A model generated the notes under the pieces. The model had not been told where the DNA came from. It saw only the letters and a list, made by a program, of their open reading frames with translations, and ran no database searches. Below are positions 29,977 to 35,282 of a stretch of DNA of 37,138 bases, one piece after another (the stretch's first letter is position 1; every line of letters starts with the position of its first letter). The position numbers and the translations under genes are program-made. The stretch is taken from contig JBIQLO010000005.1 in the NCBI GenBank assembly GCA_044464175.1, positions 1 to 37,138 on the forward strand. Reading direction: 5' to 3'. The DNA is from JBIQLO01 sp044464175. Its GTDB lineage: Bacteria; Planctomycetota; Phycisphaerae; Tepidisphaerales; Tepidisphaeraceae.

Positions 29977-30328
29977 GGTTGATCTCCTGCACGTTGACCC
30001 GGACGAAACTTTCTCCGGTTTCCAGCGGGTCCTCATGCTGAATGAGCAGGGTTTTGATCTGCTTGTCGTTTTCATAGACGCCCGCTTTCTCCAAGGCATC
30101 CAGCAGCGATTTAAGCCCGTTGTCGATATCCAACTCGTGATGCGGCTGGGGGTAAACCCGGATGCTCATTCGCAAGCGGCCACTTTGCTTTTGCACCTGC
30201 TCGGCACGACACAGCATCGCCACCGCCTCACGAAACCGCCGGCCCCGGCTGCTGATGTAAACCTTCCCTCTGGCACGCCGGTAGTAACGATTGAGCGACG
30301 GCGGCATGGGCAATCTGATGTCGAGCAT
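29969..30328 (-). CDS. RusA-family Holliday junction resolvase
   Basis: This 119-residue protein matches RusA, a phage-type endonuclease that resolves Holliday junctions. Features: IRLPMPPSLNRYYR at the start, and the acidic active-site run HELDIDNGLKSLLDALEKAGVYENDKQI with Asp67, Asp69, Asp77 and Asp88 plus Lys73. Length is normal. The ATG at 30326-30328 has GGAGG 4 bases upstream; the upstream extension of the frame is the antisense of a tRNA-like gene and is not protein. It overlaps the excisionase-like gene by 8 bases, continuing the operon toward the integrase. Confidence 0.9.
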   Translation of the reverse strand: MLDIRLPMPPSLNRYYRRARGKVYISSRGRRFREAVAMLCRAEQVQKQSGRLRMSIRVYPQPHHELDIDNGLKSLLDALEKAGVYENDKQIKTLLIQHEDPLETGESFVRVNVQEINRG

Positions 30329-30361
30329 GGGGCCTCCGTTCCTTGCTGATCTGCGTTCAAA

Positions 30362-30433
30362 GCTCCGGGCACGACTCGAACGTGCATCTTGAAGAGCAAA
30401 CGTCCACTGCTCTACCAGTTGAGCTACCGGAGC
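30362..30433 (-). tRNA. tRNA-like gene in the element, anticodon arm irregular
   Basis: A 72-nt cloverleaf: acceptor GCTCCGG / CCGGAGC (7 bp, perfect), TA, D-arm GCTC-AACTGGTA-GAGC, a 17-nt anticodon-arm segment, a 5-nt variable loop, T-arm GCACG-TTCGAGT-CGTGC (perfect). The anticodon arm is poor: GTGGA-CGTTTGC-TCTTC has only three or four pairs, and position 33 is G, not U. In-register anticodon would be TTT (Lys); a one-base shift gives TTG (Gln) with U33. No CCA is encoded. It may be a decayed tRNA, a tRNA of unusual reading or a structural mimic. Confidence 0.65.
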
Positions 30434-30475
30434 CACCAGGCAAGCGGGTTGTGGAGCCCTCGCCTGGGATGATTC

Positions 30476-30510
30476 AAAAGCCTGCCGGGCCAATGGGGAA
30501 CCCGGCAGGC
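30476..30510 (-). terminator. Rho-independent terminator after the DUF669 gene
   Basis: A perfect 10-bp stem (GCCTGCCGGG / CCCGGCAGGC) with an 11-base loop, followed on the minus strand by TTTTGAATC. It lies 15 bases beyond the stop of the gene at 30525-30989 and separates it from the tRNA-like gene and rusA. Confidence 0.85.
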
Positions 30511-30524
30511 CAGGGAAAGAAGCA

Positions 30525-30989
30525 TCATGCCGCTTCTTCGCGCCGCCAGGGCGCCCGCGACTGCGTGGTCGGAGCCTGCGTCGGCGCCGTACCCGACTTG
30601 GGCTCGTACCCCTTTATTTCGTTGGACAACTCCCCATTGTCGTCCCGCTTGTAGCACTTGACCTTGATGAGCATGGGCAGGTTGTGGAGGTCGATGGAGT
30701 CCTTGGGGTTCTTCACCCCCGTCGCCTCGCGTATCGCCGCCAGTTCGCCGCGGGCGATCATCACCGCCTGGGGGCTCTTGTTCTTTAGATTCAGCCGGGC
30801 AAACACACAGCGGCCCTTGTAGTCGCCTTCGGTCACTTGAAACTTCAAATCCAGGTATTCGCCGTCGTTCGCCTTGGTCGGCTTCATCGCTGATTCAACG
30901 ATCATGGCTACATATTTGCCATCCGGAATGGCTTCCAGAGGCTTGCTCGGCTCGTCGGTCGGATCATACATTCCAGTTAAGTCAGCCAT
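30525..30989 (-). CDS. DUF669 protein, probable phage single-stranded DNA-binding protein
   Basis: This 154-residue protein resembles DUF669 phage proteins, which are placed with recombination modules and are thought to be ssDNA-binding, OB-fold proteins. It contains GKYVAMIVESAMKPTKANDGEYLDLKFQV-type text (split at residues 24-52), GDYKGRCVFARLNLKNKSPQAV and VKCYKRDDNGELSNEIKGYEP, then a disordered Pro/Thr/Gln-rich tail with a basic tip, like phage SSB tails. AAAGGAG lies 7 bases before the ATG. It sits just downstream of the AAA ATPase gene. Confidence 0.82.
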   Translation of the reverse strand: MADLTGMYDPTDEPSKPLEAIPDGKYVAMIVESAMKPTKANDGEYLDLKFQVTEGDYKGRCVFARLNLKNKSPQAVMIARGELAAIREATGVKNPKDSIDLHNLPMLIKVKCYKRDDNGELSNEIKGYEPKSGTAPTQAPTTQSRAPWRREEAA

Positions 30990-31043
30990 TTTATGGCTCC
31001 TTTCAAAAAGAGGTTTCAGTTCAAACGTTCACATTTCAACCGC

Positions 31044-31814
31044 TCATGCCGCCTGGGCTTCGGCCGTTTCTGGCTTGGGCTGGACAGCAGGTTCGTCGTC
31101 CGGCAGATAGGCGTATTCCTTGATGCTCGTCCAGGTCATGGGCAATTCCGCCGGCATCCCGTAGCGATTCTTGGCCAGAACCACGTTCGTTTTTTCAGTC
31201 TGGAAAACCCGGTTGCCTCCGCTCATATGGGCGTACAGAACGGCGTCCGCCCATTCGGTGAACATCGGCAGCAGCCACTCGGGAATGTCCGGAGAGGCCG
31301 TTTGCAGGTCATAGCCCTCCGGTGTTTTCATTTTGAGGTTGGCCGCGTGCGCCAGAATCAGAATCGCCGTTCCGTTGTTGTTGATGGCGTTGAGCATCGG
31401 CAGCAGGTCCAGGGAAACGATGTTCTGCACGATGTCGCGGGCCTTGAAATACCCCCCGTGACTCGATCCGATTGTGTTGAGAATGGACCCTTTGGCCTTG
31501 GAGTCCATATCAATCGTCACATGCTCGATGATGCGCGTCAGCATCCAGTCGATGGTGTCGATGGCCAGTGTGGCGGGGCCTTGCCCGGCAGGAAGCTGGG
31601 CAAACTCCACCAACCACTTGCGCATGTCAGGCCAGGTCGATAGATAGGGCGTCCGTTTCAGGCCGGGAATGTTCCCCGCTCCGTTCTCGCAGTCGATCAG
31701 AATGGCATTTGCCGATCTGGCCAGTGTGGTCTTGCCAATGCCCGCCTCGCCGCTGACAATCAGCTTTGGGGGCATGGGCGATGTGCTCTCGATAATCGTG
31801 TCCAACAGTCCCAT
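31044..31814 (-). CDS. Phage AAA_24 ATPase (Sak4-like recombinase)
   Basis: This 256-residue ATPase has Walker A GEAGIGKTT (residues 22-30) and Walker B ATLAIDTIDW with Asp86, in the layout of the phage 'AAA_24' group, which includes Sak4 single-strand annealing/RecA-like recombinases. Later SHGGYFKARDIVQNIV and AILILAHAANLK resemble RecA-core strands. It probably promotes strand annealing or exchange with the neighbouring nuclease and ssDNA-binding protein. The ATG at 31812-31814 has AAAGGAG 8 bases upstream. An in-frame open stretch upstream to 31904 suggests either a longer N-terminus or a small ORF (see findings). Confidence 0.85.
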   Translation of the reverse strand: MGLLDTIIESTSPMPPKLIVSGEAGIGKTTLARSANAILIDCENGAGNIPGLKRTPYLSTWPDMRKWLVEFAQLPAGQGPATLAIDTIDWMLTRIIEHVTIDMDSKAKGSILNTIGSSHGGYFKARDIVQNIVSLDLLPMLNAINNNGTAILILAHAANLKMKTPEGYDLQTASPDIPEWLLPMFTEWADAVLYAHMSGGNRVFQTEKTNVVLAKNRYGMPAELPMTWTSIKEYAYLPDDEPAVQPKPETAEAQAA

Positions 31815-31915
31815 TGTGTTGCTCCTTTCTATTTTTGATAGATATTCCTCAAATCCCTCGACCGGCTCCTCGGGGCCGTCCGTCCACCAGTCGCCTTCAC
31901 CTATGACAGTCTCCT

Positions 31916-32770
31916 TTACGCCGTCAGCGTCCGAACCTCCTCATAGCCGGTCGGCCATTCACCCCGGTCGCGGCATTCCAGCAGCCGCACGATGGCCGCC
32001 TCGTTCTCGGCCTGGGCGATGTCCAGACAACCCGTATCCAGCGTCCAGACGCCGCAGCGGAACGGCTCTTTCTTCTCCACGGCGATGATATGGACGGGGG
32101 CGAGCCAGCCCGTGGCGGCGGCCAGCATGGCGCGATAGAAGGCCATCTGGTACAGATACCGAAATCGCTTGGCGTCGGCCTCGAACCATGTCAGATCGTC
32201 GCAGGTTTTCAGGTCCACGATCCCTTCGGCCGGGTTGATCCAGTCGAACCGCGATTGCGATGGACAGCCGCGGTACTCGGTGCGCACCACCCGCTCGGCC
32301 ATCCCATCATCCACCAGCATCGCCGCCTTCATGTTGCGCTGGACGCCGGCGCTCATCTCGGCGATCAGGGCATATTGATCGTCCGTCAATCCGGCCTTGC
32401 CCTGTTCCGCTTCCCAATCACTCCATGCCTTCGTGCCTTGGCCGTACGGCTTTCCAGTTTTTTCGTTGACTGGCCCGCCAAAAGCGTAGCTGGCCTCAAA
32501 CGCCTCATGGCCTTCCAGAATCAGCTTGTGCGCCGCTCGCCCCACGAGGAACGCCGGCGTGTCCTGCCGCTTGATGCCCGCCGCGACCGTGCGGTGATAG
32601 CCGTAGGGGCAGCGAACGAAGTCGGCCAGCAGGTGGGAGGAAAGGTATTCCCCCGCCTTGGCGTGGTATTCGGCCTCGGGCTCGATCAGCAGCGAGTCGA
32701 GCTTGGGTTTAGGTGTTGTCACTCGGTCGATCACTCGACCCCAGTAGTTGCATGCGTCTGTTTCGGTCAT
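31916..32770 (-). CDS. PD-(D/E)XK exonuclease, RecE/DUF3799-like
   Basis: This 284-residue nuclease belongs to the RecE-like PD-(D/E)XK group of phage recombination exonucleases. It shows YLSSHLLADFVRCPYGYHR (residues 42-60), FLVGRAAHKLILEG (74-87, His81), the acidic RFDW (Asp176), GIVDLKTC (Asp187, Lys189) and the downstream Y-x-x-Q-x-x-FYR motif near 207-213, all features of the fold. It would resect double-stranded DNA ends for annealing by the ATPase and ssDNA-binding protein. It lies between a tRNA-like gene upstream and the AAA ATPase downstream. Confidence 0.87.
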   Translation of the reverse strand: MTETDACNYWGRVIDRVTTPKPKLDSLLIEPEAEYHAKAGEYLSSHLLADFVRCPYGYHRTVAAGIKRQDTPAFLVGRAAHKLILEGHEAFEASYAFGGPVNEKTGKPYGQGTKAWSDWEAEQGKAGLTDDQYALIAEMSAGVQRNMKAAMLVDDGMAERVVRTEYRGCPSQSRFDWINPAEGIVDLKTCDDLTWFEADAKRFRYLYQMAFYRAMLAAATGWLAPVHIIAVEKKEPFRCGVWTLDTGCLDIAQAENEAAIVRLLECRDRGEWPTGYEEVRTLTA

Positions 32771-32803
32771 TGCGATTGCTCCGTTCCTGTAAGATTCCCA
32801 AAT

Positions 32804-32874
32804 AGCGGGCCAGGGAGTCGAACCCTGTTACCGGGGTTATGGGCCCCGGAAGATCACCAGACCTACCGCCCGCA
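32804..32874 (-). tRNA. tRNA-like gene, CAT anticodon with C33
   Basis: A 71-nt cloverleaf candidate: acceptor TGCGGGC / GCCCGCT (six pairs, end position T-T mismatch), compact D-arm AGGT-CTGGTG-ATCT, anticodon stem CCGGGG / CCCCGG (up to 6 bp) around loop CCCATAA, T-arm CAGGG-TTCGACT-CCCTG (perfect). The anticodon reads CAT (Met/Ile2 type), but position 33 is C rather than U. The open 1-72 end and the G-C rich anticodon stem recall initiator tRNA. No CCA is encoded. It lies 34 bases upstream of the nuclease gene start and 6 bases beyond the stop of a small gene. Confidence 0.6.
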
Positions 32875-32880
32875 ATCGCT

Positions 32881-33054
32881 TTAGCTCATCCCATCAAACC
32901 GCTCGGCATGCAGCACCCGGTCGTCCTCATCGTGGTCGTCAGGATGCTCCGGACGGTCGGTGTCCCTGACCATCAGTTTTTCGTCGTCGGTCAGGCGGTA
33001 GGGCCGCTCGGACGCCAGGCGGTAGCGGACGATGTTGATTTGTTCTCGACTCAT
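32881..33054 (-). CDS. Small phage protein (57 residues), unknown function
   Basis: A 57-codon frame begins MSREQINIVRYRLASERPYR and is strongly acidic in the middle (DTDRPEHPDDHDEDDR). Codon use resembles the surrounding element genes. It lies on the same strand as, and between, the coiled-coil gene and the tRNA-like gene, with a weak ribosome binding site. I do not recognise it; its composition suggests a small regulatory or decoy-type phage protein, but that is a guess. Confidence 0.55.
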   Translation of the reverse strand: MSREQINIVRYRLASERPYRLTDDEKLMVRDTDRPEHPDDHDEDDRVLHAERFDGMS

Positions 33055-33083
33055 GATTTATGTGGTAAAGATCGTAGATGCGT

Positions 33084-33368
33084 TCAGGAGTTCGACGTAG
33101 ATTTGAGGTTGTCGTATTTCACGCCCTTAGCCTTGCGCTCCTCAAATGCGTTCGACGCCTCGCACAATTTGCTCAGCAGCCCCGACATCGCTTCGATCTG
33201 CTTTCGCTGCTGAGCAATGATCGCATTAGCGTTGCGCAACGAGTTCATGAGATACTCGCCCGTCACACCTTTGTAATCCGACCTGAACCGATCCCGTTCC
33301 GCGACCGCCTTCTTGAGCACGCTCTTGAGGGCGTCAAAATCCTTCTCGATATCTTCCCACTGATCCAT
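33084..33368 (-). CDS. Small helical/coiled-coil phage protein, unknown function
   Basis: This 94-residue protein is almost entirely helix-forming: IEKDFDALKSVLKKAVAERDRF and ANAIIAQQRKQIEAMSGLLSKL have heptad-like spacing of hydrophobic residues. It has no catalytic motif. AAAGGAG lies 8 bases before the ATG, the same strong site used by the neighbouring element genes. Probably an accessory protein of the early operon. Confidence 0.75.
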   Translation of the reverse strand: MDQWEDIEKDFDALKSVLKKAVAERDRFRSDYKGVTGEYLMNSLRNANAIIAQQRKQIEAMSGLLSKLCEASNAFEERKAKGVKYDNLKSTSNS

Positions 33369-33407
33369 GACCTGCTCCTTTCCCTTGCCACATCCCCCAT
33401 AAACGCA

Positions 33408-33635
33408 TTAAGTGTTACAGACGCACTTGGATTTCTTGGCTTTCGACGCTTTGGGGGTCGATTGCTGTTGTGCGCCCTGCCGGCGGCGCTCATACTCCAA
33501 CTCGGTGAGGCGCTCGAGGACAAGCCGCCCTGCCGTCTGCGTGGCGGTGGCATCGCCCCGATACTGTTGCTCTTGGGCGACCAGCCGCCGGAGATAGCTA
33601 TCAGTGATTCGAATGTCTTTGGGCGCGTTGCTCAT
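33408..33635 (-). CDS. Small basic phage protein, unknown function
   Basis: This 75-residue protein starts MSNAPKDIRITDSYLRRLV and has a Lys/Ser-rich tail ending KSKCVCNT. The middle (TAGRLVLERLTELEYERRR) is helical. It is the first gene of the minus-strand early operon and lies opposite the divergent regulator, so it is likely under that regulator's control. No family recognised; the ATG at 33633-33635 has only a weak Shine-Dalgarno. Confidence 0.6.
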   Translation of the reverse strand: MSNAPKDIRITDSYLRRLVAQEQQYRGDATATQTAGRLVLERLTELEYERRRQGAQQQSTPKASKAKKSKCVCNT

Positions 33636-33650
33636 ACTTGGTTCCGGTTG

Positions 33651-33733
33651 TGGAAGTATTATGGAAGACAAACTGGCAGAAGTCAAGCCTTCTCTTCCAA
33701 AAATTTACCGTCGATCTTCCAGTATTATTCCAA
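33651..33733. promoter_or_regulatory. Phased TGGAAG operator repeats in the divergent control region
   Basis: The AT-rich gap between the minus-strand operon and the plus-strand regulator holds TGGAAG at 33651 and TGGAAGA at 33662, 11 bases apart; on the other strand, TGGAAGA and TTGGAAT in 33715-33733, again 11 bases apart; plus a single TCTTCCA at 33693-33699. The two pairs face each other. Direct repeats at one helical turn suit a ribbon-helix-helix tetramer. Confidence 0.6.
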
Positions 33734-33748
33734 CCCCTTGTGTAATAT

Positions 33749-34078
33749 ATGGTTGTGGCGAAAAAAAAAGTTGGGATTTGGATGGATGAACGTGTCGCGG
33801 ACCGACTAGACAAGCTCGCCGATCAGTTCGACGGGCTTAAAGGAGAGTTGGTCGCCGCCGCCGTCGAAATGTTCCTGTCTGCTGACCCAGCAGACCAACA
33901 AAAGGCGCTGGAGGCGGTCATGAAGGCGAAGGTAGCCCGCCTTTTTGAGTCAGCCACTTCAATCGGCGTCATTGGTGGCCGTACTCCGGCCACCAGGGCC
34001 AAGGAAGCACATAGTAGGTCGTCCCGGAAACCGTCATCGGAACGCTCCGGCGCCGGCGACAATGACGATGAGTTGTAG
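33749..34078 (+). CDS. Ribbon-helix-helix-like regulator of the element
   Basis: This 109-residue protein opens with a short basic strand, AKKKVGIWMDERVADRLDKLA, then a helix pair (GELVAAAVEMFLSADP), the outline of a ribbon-helix-helix (MetJ/Arc-like) fold. The C-terminal 40 residues are low-complexity Ser/Arg-rich, ending in acidic GDNDDEL. It is divergent from the minus-strand recombination operon, with operator-like repeats between, fitting a lysogeny or copy-control switch. The start is an ATG at 33749 with no Shine-Dalgarno; TAATAT just upstream suggests a possible leaderless transcript. A run of nine A's (codons 5-8) could cause slippage. Confidence 0.7.
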   Translation: MVVAKKKVGIWMDERVADRLDKLADQFDGLKGELVAAAVEMFLSADPADQQKALEAVMKAKVARLFESATSIGVIGGRTPATRAKEAHSRSSRKPSSERSGAGDNDDEL

Positions 34079-34265
34079 GCATCGCCACGGGGGCGGTTCG
34101 GCGCGCCTGGGCGATGGTGCCGGCCAGGAGGTTACGGAAGGGCTTGGAAAAACGGATTTCACGGGTGGTATGGTCGATCACGGCGACCCGCTCGACGCCA
34201 TTGAGGAACTGCCGTTCCCGGCTAAAGACGATGCGGTAGCTCCGCCCATTGATCCGTTTGGTCAT
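33969..34265 (-). CDS. Hypothetical protein overlapping the regulator gene
   Basis: A 98-residue frame, MTKRINGRSYRIVFSRERQF, is followed by VAVIDHTTREIRFSKPFRNLLAG and then an Arg/Pro-rich tail. The first 55 residues read like a real beta-rich domain of the type that precedes a metallopeptidase HExxH helix in phage SprT/ImmA-like proteins, but no HExxH follows; the second half may be out of frame or decayed. It overlaps the 3' end of the plus-strand regulator by 110 bases, so it may be a remnant. Low confidence. Confidence 0.35.
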   Translation of the reverse strand: MTKRINGRSYRIVFSRERQFLNGVERVAVIDHTTREIRFSKPFRNLLAGTIAQARRTAPVAMPTTHRHCRRRRSVPMTVSGTTYYVLPWPWWPEYGHQ

Positions 34266-34363
34266 CCTTCCATCCCGTAAGTGACTGTGCAAAGGTTAGC
34301 GAGGAGTTTGGTTGAGGTCAAGTTTTTAGTGGCGATTCATTGGCTGCTGTGAAGGAGGATGGG

Positions 34364-34999
34364 ATGGTTGTTTACAGGAATCTCGCCTTGTGCATTGTGG
34401 CGATCATGCTTGTGGGCGCGGCGCCGGCGACAAAACCCACGAACAAGCCTGCGAAGGTCCCCACGCAGACACAAAGGGTCATCACTTATCGCCGCCTAGA
34501 GCGGATCATTGAACGGCTTCCGAGAAATCTGTGGCCAGAAAGGGGAGGGCGATGGACCAACTTGCATATTGCGCGCGCCAACGACTGGATGAGAGAGCAT
34601 ATGGTGGGAAATCGCGTGATGATTAAGGTGTACCCGATCCTCCTGTCCACTCAGAAGGAAAAAGAAAGCGAAATGGCTCGGGCCATATGTGAATACAATG
34701 TTGAAATAATTCCTGAAAGAGGGACCATTCGGCGGTATATGCCTCGTGCCGCATCATGGCACGGGTTTGATTTTTATTTTGGGATTGATGCTCGGTTCCC
34801 CATGAAAGAGGCGGATAAGCTTTCCAAGGTGAAACTCACTAATATTTCAGCCGTTCGTGGAGACGCCGTGGAATTAAAGGGAACAATCAAGGGCGTGAAA
34901 TTATCCAGTAATGAGCGGCAGGTGATTACTTCCGCAGGAAAACTTGGAGAGTCCGACGTATCCGTTTCATTCCTGCTGGACGGATGCACGATTCGATAG
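34364..34999 (+). CDS. Secreted cargo protein, unknown function
   Basis: This 211-residue protein has a signal peptide (MVVYRNLALCIVAIMLVGAA, cleavage near residue 21) and a mature part with VIMIKVYP-type strands and charged loops (KEKESEMARAICEYNVEII). The DNA is clearly poorer in GC than its neighbours, and it is read against the minus-strand phage genes on both sides, as expected for cargo. AAGGAGG precedes the ATG at 34364 by about 7 bases. No family recognised. Confidence 0.65.
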   Translation: MVVYRNLALCIVAIMLVGAAPATKPTNKPAKVPTQTQRVITYRRLERIIERLPRNLWPERGGRWTNLHIARANDWMREHMVGNRVMIKVYPILLSTQKEKESEMARAICEYNVEIIPERGTIRRYMPRAASWHGFDFYFGIDARFPMKEADKLSKVKLTNISAVRGDAVELKGTIKGVKLSSNERQVITSAGKLGESDVSVSFLLDGCTIR

Positions 35000-35012
35000 C
35001 TGGGAGGGGAGC

Positions 35013-35282
35013 ATGAGATGCCAAGGAAATTGCAAGCAGATCGAAGAAAATAATCCGAACGTCAAGTGTGGTTCCTGTCCATTCATCACCACGGAGGAGC
35101 ATGAGCATCGGGAGGAGATCAAGCGGCTTCAAAATCAAATCGCCGGAATGTGGATTTTAGTGGCAGTGGTGCTTTATGTGGGATCTGGATTGGTTGCATA
35201 TCGATACGGTCACTGGATGCTGTTGCCCATGATTTTGCTGGCAACATCTGTGGCCCTCTATGGCGCTTGGCGATACAGCTGA
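35013..35282 (+). CDS. Small membrane protein with cysteine-rich N-terminus
   Basis: This 89-residue protein opens MRCQGNCKQIEENNPNVKCG and continues to SCPF, giving C-x3-C and C-x-x-C pairs that may bind a metal, followed by a charged helix and two membrane segments (about residues 46-64 and 67-85). GGGAGGGGAGC precedes the ATG. It is 13 bases after the secreted cargo gene and probably co-transcribed with it; its 3' end overlaps the convergent polyvalent-protein gene by 25 bases. Function unknown. Confidence 0.65.
   Translation: MRCQGNCKQIEENNPNVKCGSCPFITTEEHEHREEIKRLQNQIAGMWILVAVVLYVGSGLVAYRYGHWMLLPMILLATSVALYGAWRYS

Noticed and set aside
30434..30493. N-terminal extension of RusA including VAQLVEQWTFALQD
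   Set aside because: That text is the antisense reading of the tRNA-like gene; RusA starts at 30328 with its own ribosome site.
33604..33789. A small plus-strand frame with a lipobox-like LGSGC across the operator region
   Set aside because: It crosses the control region, lacks a ribosome site and overlaps the regulator start.
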